A stretch of 64,000 nt of DNA from Hydractinia symbiolongicarpus. Lineage: Eukaryota; Cnidaria; Hydrozoa; Anthoathecata; Hydractiniidae. Every line of letters starts with the position of its first letter. Position 1 is the stretch's first letter. The notes under the pieces are model-generated. The model saw only the letters and a program-made list of their open reading frames with translations. It ran no database searches and was not told where the DNA came from. The position numbers and the translations under genes were made by a program. Location of the stretch: positions 16,529,501-16,593,500 of the forward strand of contig NC_079881.1 of assembly GCF_029227915.1 (NCBI RefSeq). The letters are read 5' to 3'. Positions 13,481 through 24,495 of this stretch are shown piece after piece.

Positions 13481-14520
13481 CGCCGGCTGTGTGGGTGTCT
13501 TGATTTTCGTCAAATTGGGAAAGAATGAAAACTGCGATACGAATTTGATCACAAATATTGTTATAGACTGTTATTTTAATATTATTTAATGAGCTATGCT
13601 AGATACTCCTTCAAATTTTCATTTTCAGTTATGTTTTTGAAGAGGTGGATTTTCGTCAACTAAACCGAACTCTAAGGGTTAAGGTACTAAGGTACGAGTC
13701 GTTCCTTTCGAAGGATAGATTTCAAGCGCGCCATATTGACAATAGTTTGTTCACCAAGCTGCAAAGCGAGGTTTAGTGATGCGAAAAGAAATATTTGGTT
13801 GGGTTATACAACGCCGGATAACACAGTTACTTGTGGCTTAACCCGACATTTTGACGCCGGGTATCCTGGCTAGTCTAAATATCAAATAGAAATAAAACGG
13901 AATCGCATTTTGGATTTAGTCTCTTTTGTTAATTCTAAACCGATGTACGTAGCCATGGTGGTGGTGTATTGCTAAGAAAACATATTTTATGGATAAGGGG
14001 TTGACTAACAAAGAAAGGTACTAATACAGTAATTTTGTAGGGCAACATCCAGCGTCCGACGCTAGGCCACAGCTAGTATTTTAAAAAATATATAAAACAA
14101 AAAAAATACACTATAAATGTTTAAAGATATACCAATAACATAAAAATAATTTAAAAAACAGGTTGTAAGAATCAAAAATTAAAACCTCAAATAAATCAAG
14201 CAAATTTTTTGATTGGTGGCAAACGACGCGGGAATAGGATAGGAGAACTGTTTCCACGTATCTGATTCAGAAGTCCGATCGGCTTGCGTTTCTTTTATCG
14301 CTTTGGGTGACCCTTGCTTTGCCCGCTAGCAGTAACGCATTGGTTTGTTCTAGCCTAAATCCCACGCACTACATGAAACATTTTGCAAGTTCATACCTAT
14401 TTCTTTGAAATGCCGAAACAACATTGTAAAAGTTCTGTACAAAGCAGGCTACTAGCGAACTCGAACAAAAATCCGAAACCTTTTAGCCTGCAAGGGCTTT
14501 TTATTTTGCTTCAAAACATC
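13481..14520 (+). repeat. Dispersed composite repeat, copy A
   Basis: This stretch matches 19790-21990 piece by piece. Shared parts include GAATTTGATCACAAATAT, GAGCTATGCTAGATACTCC, GGTACGAGTCGTTCCTTTCG, a hairpin-rich module near 13812-13875 (ACACAGTTACTTGTGG), GGATTTAGTCTCTTTTGTTA, and TTTTAGCCTGCAAGGGCTTT. No intact protein is encoded. It is probably a non-autonomous mobile element or a decayed piece of one. Confidence 0.75.
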
Positions 14521-14928
14521 TTTTACCGTTCAGTTATAGAATTTGACTATTCTCAGGTAGTCCTATTGCTGATATTTGTAATCTCTAAGTGGCTTGTCAT
14601 CCATCTTGTCAGCTTATTATAACATATTGCCGCACTTAGTGTAGTGAATTCTTCTGCGGCTCCCAGTTCTATATCCTGCGGATCAAATCCCGCTAACTGC
14701 CAGGCAGTTTGTTAGTGATGAACAAAGTAGTTCTTCTTCAATGTGACTTAAGAAGCGGACGAAACAAGAAATAACAATTAGTTTATGTGAGTTTTACTTG
14801 TTTTTTTAATGACATATTCTTTCACAATTAAAGATGAGGAATATTGCTTTACCGCTGCAGCAGGTCGTCATGCAGAAGTTTTGAATTAATCTTTAATTGC
14901 GCAGGAACACTCAGATCAACTTCTCTTT

Positions 14929-15366
14929 TTACAACGATCTACGATTGAGTGCACGTGAGTTAGACAATTCTATCGTCATGAGATTAGAAAGTTCTTTTGG
15001 TAAATGTCCCACTAAAAGTTTCTGGTCTGACATTTTCTTGTACGTTCCAATTATATACTCATTCAACTCTTTCGCCTCCAACCGTTCATGGAGTTTGCAA
15101 ACTAAAGACTCTTTAACTTCGGGTGTGTAGATATCTTTGTAAACATGGTGCGAACGGATATTGGAAGCTAATCTTACATTCATATACATTTCAAATTGTA
15201 CTGGAATCACTCGGGCTATATTAGTGATATTGGAAGCTAATCTGACATTCAAATACATTTCAAATTGTACTGGAATCACTCGAGCCATATTAGTGATATT
15301 GGAAGCTAATCTGACATTCAAATACATTTCAAATTGTACTGGAATCACTCGAGCCATATTAGTGAA
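14929..15366 (-). pseudogene. HIRAN-like domain fragment with a 69-bp tandem repeat upstream
   Basis: A 142-codon minus-strand frame. Its C-terminal half reads HVYKDIYTPEVKESLVC, then VGHLPKELSNL. This matches the pattern of a HIRAN-like domain common in cnidarian multi-copy genes (YKDIWTP.. .VGHVP.ELS), a fold linked to DNA-end binding. The expected later half of the domain is missing. Upstream of it in the protein, a 23-residue unit (containing ARVIPVQFEMYLNVRLASNI) is repeated three times, encoded by the 69-bp DNA repeat at 15158-15366. No start-proximal exon or promoter was identified. Probably a dead fragment of a mobile or multicopy gene; family assignment is from memory. Confidence 0.5.
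15158..15366. repeat. Tandem repeat, three units of 69 bp
   Basis: Units begin at 15158, 15227 and 15296. Units 2 and 3 are almost identical and unit 1 differs at a few sites. Unit length is a multiple of three, so the HIRAN-like reading frame stays open through all copies. Confidence 0.95.
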
Positions 15367-15649
15367 ACTTTTTTCTCTTGTGTCTGTAAATTGTTTCTAC
15401 GCGTATTCTGAAAGTGTGATTTACTGATGTGACAGATGATTAGCATTTAGGCACACCATTGTCTGATTTAATAACAACAAATAAAACACGAAGTGGTCCG
15501 TTGCAATTGACAACAGCGTTAATTGGAGCTGCTCATTTTTAATTAAGTAAACTCTATTTATATTGTGTGAACAAACACAAGTGTTAGTTTACTTCCAAAC
15601 GGACAGAAATTTTGTCTTCACAATTCATGTCAAGAGAGTTATATTATGA

Positions 15650-16290
15650 CAAAGCAGGAAAAAATGTCGAACGAGGAAGCATATACACACAATCACATCA
15701 CCTTAAAAAAAGCGAAGTTTTACTTCTGAGTTGCACTTCACACAGTTGTTGATTACGTAAAAAGTAAAACTAATCATGAAGCAACAAGAAAATATGGCGT
15801 TGACGAAAAAAATTAAGAAAACGGAAAACTCGTGCAAAAAAGTTAAAACAAGGAGGAGAAAGAATAATAAAACTTGATGGATACATGAGAAAAGAGCGAA
15901 TTCTTTACGTGTTTTAAAGACCTTCCATGATGAAAGGTCTACGAAAGATACTGTTGCAATGAATGGCTTCCGGGTTAGCCGTGGATGGCTAAAGAGATTT
16001 ATGAAACGGAATTGCCTTTCATTGCGTCACAGCACAACCGCGATTCAAAACGATCTTGCATACTTTCTTAATAGATTAGTACAATATGTGATTCATGTTT
16101 GCAAATGTTAAGAAAGTACAATCTCAATAGAGTATGATACTTGTAGTATAAAAAACAGCTATAAAAGAGAATATGACGGCGTCAACAACAGTAGAAAGAC
16201 GTGGTGAACAAAAAGTAATGCCGAGGTTAACTGACCATGCAGATCAGGATCTCTTTTTGTTTCCTAGCAACAACTGATGGGACTAATTAT
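15650..16290 (+). pseudogene. Pogo/Tigger-type (CENP-B-like) transposase relic
   Basis: Frame-broken coding traces on the plus strand: HEATRKYGVDEK (helix-turn-helix), then GFRVSRGWLKRFMKRNCLSL with following RHSTTAIQ, which is the pattern of the Tc5/CENP-B DNA-binding domain of pogo-superfamily transposases. About 100 bases on, MTASTTVERRGEQKV matches the start of the DDE nuclease region. Several frame changes and stops and an incomplete DDE core show it is dead. No terminal repeats were identified. Confidence 0.65.
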
Positions 16291-16910
16291 TACTACAATA
16301 TGTGATTCATGTTTAACGTTTGCTAAGAATGTCCAAATTTAATGCAAGTTTGATACATGGGATGATAAACAGCTGTATGAGTGGATTTGACTACAATATT
16401 AGAGCAGCGTGACGGTTTTCACCAAAATAATGGTTATGCTGCTAGCTTTGCTAAGCATTGGTAGCTTATATCATTTCCAGTACATAAATTTATTCTTAAT
16501 AAATAAAACATTAATTGTAGCTAAAGAAGAAAGATTTTTTTCAAATGTTTCGAACCCTCTGTCATATTGAATTGAATAGTGTGTTGCTTCGTGAGAGTGA
16601 CGAAATTAAGTTTCTTACAAATCCCCACTGCAAACTAATACTTTTGTAATATCTGAAACTTTAACTAGAGCATCTAATTTTAATTGTAAGGTAAGAAAGA
16701 TATTATTAAATTTTGTCAGTTTTTACCGCTGTCTCGCAAATTTTTTAGAAATGACTATTCACGAAGGTTTTTATGCGTCAATTTTTCATATAAATAATTG
16801 TCAAACAATGTATATTTTAGGATATATTTTGATTCAAAATGAATCGTCATCAGCTAAAATAAAATAAAAACAGATTAAAAATCTATAATAAAAGTGTACA
16901 CAGTATTCAA
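16291..16910. other. Non-coding, no feature seen
   Basis: AT-rich with no recognisable protein trace. Separates the pogo-type relic from the satellite-tipped element. Confidence 0.4.
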
Positions 16911-16917
16911 ATTGTTG

Positions 16918-17072
16918 TACCCCAAATTGTAATGATTGCCCCAATTTGTAATAAATTTTGCCTTAATTTGTAATACCTTCCCCAATTTGTAATAACACCT
17001 TGCCCAAATTTGTAATAACTCAAAGCTGCCCCAATTTGTAATAACACCTTGCTCCGATTTGTAATAACATGG
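16918..17072 (+). repeat. Left satellite array, CCCCAATTTGTAATAA units
   Basis: About seven degenerate copies of a roughly 16-base core spaced by 4-10 bases, all in the same orientation. Confidence 0.9.
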
Positions 17073-17164
17073 AAAATACTATAATTAGTTTCCCGCAGTT
17101 TTAGCTAGCCGAATTGACAAGACACACTATCTACCAAGAATTTTTTGTTAATCTAGCACACGCA

Positions 17165-17560
17165 CTGTCAAGGATATAATAACGGGAAATGGTTGAAAGA
17201 ACAAACAGAAGTTTCTTTTTCTTTTTTAAAAAAATGAACAAATACCAAAATATATACAAAAGTAACAATGTTCAAAAAATATTTTATTCCATAAGGTGGC
17301 ACAATGAATACGTCGACCCTCAGCAATATGTCCCAGTGTGATATCACCTCGTTGAAGAAACTCTTATTTGACATTATTACATCTAAACAAGTACGAAGTG
17401 TTAGATCATCACTATATACGCCATTTATAGCCATGTTTTGAATTTTTTCGGAACAAGGAACTTCTACGTAAATGTCTAATGGCCAGCCGTCTACGTTAAT
17501 GTCGTTAATTCGTAGGTGATTGATAAGATCTTTTCTAACATTTTTAGTTGAAGGTTTCAT
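17165..17560 (-). pseudogene. OTU-like cysteine protease fragment
   Basis: The minus-strand frame reads NVRKDLINHLRINDINVDGW, then PLDIYVEVPCSEKIQNMAIN and GVYSDDLTLR. That spacing (helix, then N-MA-x-NG-x-Y-x-D-x-LTL) resembles the middle of OTU-type proteases carried by some animal transposons. The catalytic Cys segment would lie upstream (about 17560-17780), where a partial frame continues with stops; the catalytic His segment is not seen. The frame then runs into low-complexity hydrophobic sequence. Lying wholly inside the satellite-tipped element, it is probably that element's cargo or a relic of its autonomous parent. Confidence 0.4.
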
Positions 17561-18149
17561 TTTATTTTTAATGTTCTTTGTATTTCATAAAAATTTATTC
17601 ATTATAAATAATGATTCCATACCTTCCTATTGTCTTATAACAAAACATGTCCAGTTTCATGTACCGCGAATCTTCACTTCGATATCCAAAATGCCACAAC
17701 AGCTCTTTCTCCAATCCTTGATCTATCTTTCACAGGCGTGCAAGTTTGACAATCGCCGCGTACTCTTCGTCAAGAGGGTGTAAATAATCCTTTTTACGAT
17801 AATGTTAAAGATATCAAGATAAGAAAAAATAAAAGTAATTTCATCGTTAATGTTGTTGTTTACACCAATCTCATTCGTTCACTAACACATCGAACATTGC
17901 GACGCAACCTGGTTTTTATGCATTACGATCCTATTTCTTTCTTATAATTTCAGTTGGTTTAAAGATGAAAAGAATAAAAAGTTACACAAAAAAATTAGGA
18001 TGTTTATTTTTCGACTGGTCCTGTACCAAGATTTCTTAAAAATAAATAAAAGGCAACTTTTATTTCTCCCCAAGTTTTACAATGGTTTTTAATAAGAAAT
18101 AATAAGAAAGATAATAATAAGAAAAAAAATTCTTCAAAGAAAATAAATT

Positions 18150-18413
18150 ATTAAAAATTGGGGCAAGGTGTCATTAAAAAGTTGGGACAGCTTTAAGTTA
18201 TTACAAATTGGGGCAAGGTGTCATTAAAAAGTTGGGACAGCTTTAAGTTATTACAAATTGGGGAAAGGTGTTATTACAAATTGGGGCAGGTATTACAAAT
18301 TGGGGGCAGGTGTTGTTACAAATTGGGCAAAAGTTTATTAAAAATTGGGGCAGGTATATAAATTTGGGCAGGTATTACAAATTGGGGCAGGTGTTGCAAA
18401 TTGGGGCACAACA
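18150..18413 (-). repeat. Right satellite array, ATTACAAATTGGGGC units
   Basis: Roughly a dozen units in opposite orientation to the left array. Part of the array (AAGGTGTCATTAAAAAGTTG with flanks) is itself duplicated once, at about 18165 and 18214, showing recent array expansion. Confidence 0.9.
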
Positions 18414-19439
18414 CATATCAGCTATTCACATTAAAGTCTACTAAAATAACTTTTTACGGATAGAATTGAAAAATGTTAAAGTACAATTATAATTTGTTGG
18501 TCAGAACACGACTACAGTATTCATGTTTGGTATTAAGTCCAGGTTTGATCGCTAGGTTCTCAAGAATCAATAATTGTGTTATTGCTATCGTCGTACTGAT
18601 ACTAGACACATGTCCATTTTTAGTTAAAATCACATTTCTCCTCCAATGAGTTTTGTACGGTTCGAGTGTTCTTAGAGTCGGGTGACCATATGCTGATCAG
18701 TTTGACCAACATAGTAAGCTTCGCAACTTGACAAACAAAATAGTGTAGCACACGACTTTTTAGAGGCTCGTCAACCTCTGCCTCGTGCGATAGAAAACTG
18801 ATTTCAGCTTTGGGATGTTAAATGCAGCTTTGTTCAGAGCATTTATTCGCTTCAACGAATCTTGGAATTTTTTAAAGCATTATGTATAAAAATTATTTTT
18901 TCCTGGTCCTTCTTCCCCGTCCGTCATTTCAGTCCTTCCTGGATTGATAAGCATTTCGATTGTCGCATTTACCATTGGATCGTAAAAATACGGAGGGTAC
19001 TGATTAGCTTCCAATAAATCTGATTTTTGTGTTATGTAAAAGCTATCTTTTTTAAAAAACTATAAAAGTCGTGAATATAATTACAGAAGACATGTCACAG
19101 ATATTTGTAATATGTCTTTGAGTGTAAATGTTTGCATAAAGTAATAAAGAAGTGTTCTTAACAGCTTAGAAATAAATATTTCGACATGAATTTTCATGTT
19201 GCAGATAATTTTAAGAAAATAACTATTTTTTTTAAGAGGCTGTTTTTTTTTAATTTCCAAAATATTTGAATAAAAAACAGCCCATGGGCGCTTTTTCGAG
19301 AGGGGTGCTTTTTTAAAAAAGCTCTAAGAAGGTATAAGCGCTTATCCGAGAGGGGCGCGTATTCGAGAGTGAGCCCTTAACAAGCATTTACGGTATATAG
19401 TGATAATGCTTGAACTATATGCATGCTAAAAACAATAAT
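18414..19439. other. Non-coding, no gene seen
   Basis: AT-rich. Contains a low-complexity T-run patch at 19220-19320 with related GCGCTTNTTCGAGAG pieces repeated at about 19288 and 19340-19365. No coding signal. Confidence 0.4.
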
Positions 19440-21990
19440 CAAAATAATAACGAGCCGGAGGACCCAGCGTCAAAACGCCAGCTTAAGCCACAAATAACTG
19501 TGTTGCATGGGGTTTAACTTCCGAGGAGCTATTAATAAGAACCGTAAACTGTGCCACAAATTCAGGTAAAGCGCTTTATTACAGATATGCCTTGTGGCGT
19601 AAATCGAGTGATGCACACACAAAATTATGATGTTTCTGGTGATTTTTCGAAAAATAACTTTCCCACAACTTTAGCGAAAATAAAAACACAATCTAAAACC
19701 CGTTGTTACCCCGTCATGGCGAAAACAATCAGTCAATATTATTAAGATTTCGGATAACATCCGAGATCTTATTAAAATGGGCGGCCTTTTCCTTCTCCTT
19801 CTTGTGTGCGTATCTTGATATTTGTAAAGAATGAAGACTGCGCTAAGAATTTGATCACAAATATAATTGTAGACTGCTATTTTAATATTATTTGATGAGC
19901 TATGCTAGATACTCCTTCAAATTTTCGTTTCCAGATGTTTTTAATGAGGCGGATTTTGTTCAACTAAACCGAGCCCTAGGGGTTAAGGTACGAGTCGTTC
20001 CTTTCGAGGGACCGAGTTCAAGGAAAGCGAAGTTTTTGGAAGCGAAGAGAAATATTTGGTTGGGTTAGGTTAGTATAATTATTTAACTGCCTAAATTTCA
20101 GTTCTATGAACGTTTAAGATATTCTCTTTATTGTGTCTATGTTTTCACATATTAAGATGAAAATATCATCAGGTTTTCTAGACATGTGTAAATCTTAAAC
20201 AAATCAATTTTAAGATTTTAGCTAGCTACAAACGCAGATTTCAAAGCAGCATCCTGCTTAAGCTGTACCTAGCTTTTTTTATTTTTTAAAGTTTGGTATA
20301 TTATTGTTTATTTTTATGTTGGGGTTGTAGCTAGCTAGCTCTTTAGCTACCTGGGTGAAGAGTAAAAGTGGCCAAATAGCTTGCTAGCAAAATTCTTAAT
20401 CAATATTTCTTATACTAAAAATGAAGTTTAGGTAGCAACACCTTTCATTACTATTATAAAAACTTACTCAACAAAATAAAACTGCTGGAGGATTTTTTTT
20501 TAGCTAGAGGGCGTAACGACAGGCTGTGGCCTGTTTTTTAATTTACACGGTAGTTGCAACAAATTTTTTTTGGATAAGGGTATTACTATACACATGTACA
20601 ATACCGTTTACATGTACTAAGCGCACAGCCCGTTGTTAGCAACAAATTATTTGCTGTTGTTTTGATTAAATTAAAGCTGTGATAAGTTTTTTCGAGGGGT
20701 TTGACGCCTATATGGATATGCAACATGGTTTACCTGTAGGTAGTAAGCGCTTAGCCAAGTGTTAACAGTGTGTATCCTGTGTTATTATGTAAACCGAAGT
20801 TACATTAAAGTTTTTTTGAAAAGGGTATTACGCCTAAACGCATTGACGACACAGTTTACCTGTACTAAGCGCTCAGTCAAATGTTAATGATGGCTGTTTC
20901 CTGTGTTTCTGTTTAACCGAAATTACACTAAAGTTTTTTTCAAAAAAGGGTATTATACCTATGTGACATTGTTTGCCTGTACTAATCACTCCAGCCGGAG
21001 TAATATTTATTTTTGAACTTTTAGCGGGAGCGTTCTCTGAAAAATAATAAAGGTTAGCAGACTGTTTTTTCTCTATGACATGGTAGCAACGAGTTGTGTT
21101 TTTATTTCAGCTAAAGTTGTGAAAAGTTATTTTTTAAAAAATATATTACACCGGAAACACCATAATGTTTTGCGCCTCACTTGATTTATGACATACTATA
21201 CTATAAAGCCCTCCACCTAAATTTGTGACACAGTTCACATTAATCACTCCTCCAGGCGTTCAACGCTGGGTAACACAGTTACTTGTGGTCTAACCCAGCG
21301 TTTCGACTCTGGGTCCCCGGCTAGTTTAAATAATAATACCAAGGAATTGCATTTTGGATTTAGTCTCTTTTGTTAATTCTAAACCGATGAACGTAGTCAT
21401 AATCTTTTTGTTTCTTTCGCCAACTTCTATTTCTTTTTTTGTTTTTGAACTTGTAGGATCCAACTTTATGGTCAAATCTTAGATATCTTAAACTTGATAA
21501 AGATTTTAGTCGTGTTGCAGGTATAATAAAACATTTCCGAAAAATCGCTACACCACAAGCAATAATATTTAATAAATTGATATGCCAAAACGTTTTCGTT
21601 TCTTTTTTATGAATGTTAAGTGTAGTGCAGTATTGTTTTAAAGTATTAGTTTTCACAGGTTACGAGCATCTGATTCTGAAGTCTGATTGACTGGCGTTTT
21701 TTTACCGCTTTGGGCAACTTAAACTCATGACCCTTGCTCTGCCCGCCAACAGTAACACGTTGGTTTGTTCTAGCCTGTATCTCACATACTGCATAAAATT
21801 TTTTGCAAGTTCAAGATAATACCATGGGATAATACCTATTTAATTGAAATGACGGAACAACATTGTAGAAGTTCTGTACAAAACAGGCTACTGGCGACCT
21901 TAAAAGGTATAGGGAACAAAATTACACACGACGAACAAGAATCTGAAATCTTTTAGCCTGCAAGGGCTTTTCATTTAATTTCAAATGAAT
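19440..21990 (+). repeat. Dispersed composite repeat, copy B, with a 1.2-kb insertion
   Basis: The flanks 19803-20066 and 21256-21985 align with copy A (13489-13805 and 13812-14515), while 20067-21255 has no counterpart in A. The hairpin-rich module with ACACAGTTACTTGTGG is present at 21262-21325 and again in reverse orientation at 19450-19515, so it bounds the region as an inverted pair. The interior insertion contains a tandem repeat of about 125 bp. No intact protein. Confidence 0.7.
20560..21005 (+). repeat. Imperfect tandem repeat of about 125 bp
   Basis: The phrase AAGGGTATTA or a variant recurs at about 20576, 20695, 20820 and 20945, each followed by a short tract and then TTTACCTGTACTAAGCGC or a variant. 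Units have drifted. A related single unit plus its upstream flank is found at 47010-47290. Confidence 0.7.
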
Positions 21991-22940
21991 AAGATTCTGT
22001 AAAATTAATCGTGACACCGGGCTGACCCCTTGTGCATAGTAAGTAACACCCTCAAACAACTCAATTGTAGCCTCGGTTTGAATAAAAACACAGAAAACAG
22101 TCAGTTGGTAGCATCGGGCTTAACGGATAGTACAGGTACTTCGTGTCTCATTAATAAACTTTCATCATTTTGCCAAAGTTTATATTAAGAGGTAGTTTTG
22201 TACTTAATTGCATTTAGTATGAAAATGATTATTAAAAAATTCTGTTGCAGCCAGTTGATTCGGGGACCCAGGGTTGGGAAACTTACCCAAATTGGTCCCA
22301 GGTGGTCCCTAGTTACCCAAGCGGTGAAAAATTTTTGACGTCACCACCTCGTTTCCAAGTTATTTGGCCTCAAAGTTTTAAGTGCACTGTAACGGCTTAA
22401 TTAATTTAGATATCGACGTTAAAGTAGTGTTGACGTCGCACCGTAACGTCAGAAAATTCAACATATTAGACATGCATTTTTTGGTTACTTCAAAGAAAAT
22501 TTCGGTAAGATCAAGGGAAAATGAAGATATCCACTTTGCCTGACACAGAGACACGGAACTGGCGTATTATTATATAGATTAGCAGCTGCCTAAATGCGCG
22601 GGAAGACTGAAGAATAAAGTAAAGTACAGTTCTAAAACAATTCGTATTTCCGTGTCTCCGCAACGCGGCTTTTTTATCGCGCACAAACAAACAAACGGAA
22701 TGAGGCTGTTGTTAAAGAGAGGAATTGAAGGTTTGTAGGTTATTTTTTTGACCTTTCTGTTTCTTAAAAATTGTGTATTGTGCTTTGTATATGTTTTGCA
22801 TATTGAGATACGTAGATTTTGGGTAGCATGGCAAATCCAGCTCTGACAAGCTAGCCAGCCAGCCTAAATTTTCCTTTCTTTCGAAGTTTTTATTCAGTTA
22901 GGCACGACAGCCTCTTATCCTAGCCAAAAAATATTTATTT
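21991..22940. other. Non-coding, no gene seen
   Basis: No convincing frame. 22255-22325 is a GC-richer patch with internally similar words (GGGGACCCAGGG, GGTCCCAGGTGGTCCCTAG) that looks like a mobile-element end. Confidence 0.4.
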
Positions 22941-23241
22941 TCATAATCATAAGTTAACATGACATTTTGATTAGTTTACAGTCTGTAACAGAGCGTTCTT
23001 TAACATGCATTTCTTGTTTCGATCTGTATTGTTTTATGTGAAAATCATTTCTATGATTTACTTGAATATTCGATAAAAGGCCGCATCGTCATGAAGTCGA
23101 AATCGGCGGATGCCAAAAATAAATTTATAAAAATAATTTAGTTTTTTTATAGACTATTCTATCTATAGAATTTTTTTCTAGTAGGTCACAAAATTAGGCT
23201 TAGGCAATTGCCTAGGCTGCCTAACCCTAGATCCGCCCCTG
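22941..23241. repeat. 301-bp dispersed repeat with hAT-like end, copy 1
   Basis: Nearly identical to 37508-37810 over its whole length, with only a handful of substitutions visible (for example AAAAGGCCGC against AAAACGCCGC). It ends ..CCTAGATCCGCCCCTG, which resembles hAT-superfamily ends (CAGGGGCGGATC inverted). No coding capacity. Confidence 0.85.
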
Positions 23242-24495
23242 TTTTCTATGACAAATATGTGATAAAAATTATCTTTGCTCGAGTCAAAGCTCGACAGAAA
23301 GTGACAAAACCGTCAGTTGGATCTGTAAAAATAATATTTTTTTAAGTCGAAATATACGCGAAGACGTACGTTAGTGCAAGAAGTACTTCATCACACCAAC
23401 GCATTTAAATATAATGTTGTCTCCTGAACATGTCAGATGACCGCGGAATATTCCACTTAATGGAGAATTGACGTTGAATCTCTTCAACTAATTCAAAACG
23501 ATAAGTACAGGGCGTTTAAAAGCATGTGGCAAATGATTTTTTTCCATTTCTCTTCTTAAAACATAGTTTCGAAAACCTTTAAATAAAATTACAGCCTCGT
23601 TGCTATTACTGGAAAAGGGGCGGGTAGAATTCTATTTATGTTACCCACAATGCCACACACGAGGAAAGCTGAAAATGCTCAATAACTTTTTTAACACGTG
23701 ACTTGTTAGAATAACAGGCGAAGGGATTTTGCAAATAAAAAAAAAATGATTTCATGAAAGTAGCGATTTTTAAGCATTAATCTGGAGCAAAAATGGTTAT
23801 TGCAAATTTTATTAATGGCTATGTTCGACATTTACGCTTACATTGGGCGCATCCGCCTTTTCTCTTTTGTTATAAACTTCAGTTTAGGATACAGGTTGCA
23901 TTTCACATTACAAGATTATCCAGCATTATAGAAGTTCCAGTAAGAATAAATACCATCGTATTTGTTTTCTCTCACTTATCTTAACACTGCTTTTAAACTT
24001 AAACCACTCCACTTACTTAGAGCTTAAGCCAGACAAATGGCGTCATGTACACTGATCTCGAAATACGAAAACAAAAGGAATAATATCACTTCTATGCATA
24101 ATAATGTTTTAAGTTTTATAATTTAAAAAGTATTTATTTAAAAACAATTTTGTACATAAATAGATAAATACTTACGTATTAAGTAACAAAACACAATAAT
24201 ATTTGTAAGACATGAAAAACACCTTTGAAAGTAATTTGTTTGCGTCGGATGTCGCTTATGGCGGCTTATGTGTTACAGTTCTCCGCACATTTCTTTCAAA
24301 ATTTATAAATAGCTCATAACTCATGCATTAATGGCGATAATTTGAAACCACAACATGGCAATTTTGACCACATGTTTAAACATTAGAGAAAATTGTTATT
24401 TAATGTCTGGTAACGTATAAAGCAAAAAAGAGACAACAAAAGCTAAATAAATCTATCTTTGCGCATGCGCATAAAGTATGACCTAATTAACATCG
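23242..24495. other. Non-coding, includes 3' flank of the SH2-like gene
   Basis: No gene seen. A perfect 12-bp palindrome TGCGCATGCGCA at 24460-24471 matches the NRF1 consensus but lies just beyond the stop codon of the minus-strand gene, so a promoter role there is doubtful. Confidence 0.4.

Larger units (their letters stand above)
16911..18413. mobile_element. 1.5-kb element with inverted satellite-array ends
   Basis: The left end starts TTGTTGTACCCCAAATTGTA and the right end, read inverted, starts TGTTGTGCCCCAATTTGCAA, so the ends are inverted repeats. Inside each end the same short unit, CCCCAATTTGTAATAA with variable spacers, is iterated: about seven copies at the left (16918-17072) and about a dozen at the right in reverse orientation (18150-18413). 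The interior encodes an OTU-like fragment on the minus strand. No target-site duplication is clear. I know of no named superfamily with exactly this end structure. Confidence 0.6.

Noticed and set aside
16900-18420. CRISPR-like array from the regularly recurring CCCCAATTTGTAATAA
   Set aside because: Spacers are very short and the sequence is from an animal genome; the arrays are inverted at two ends of one element.
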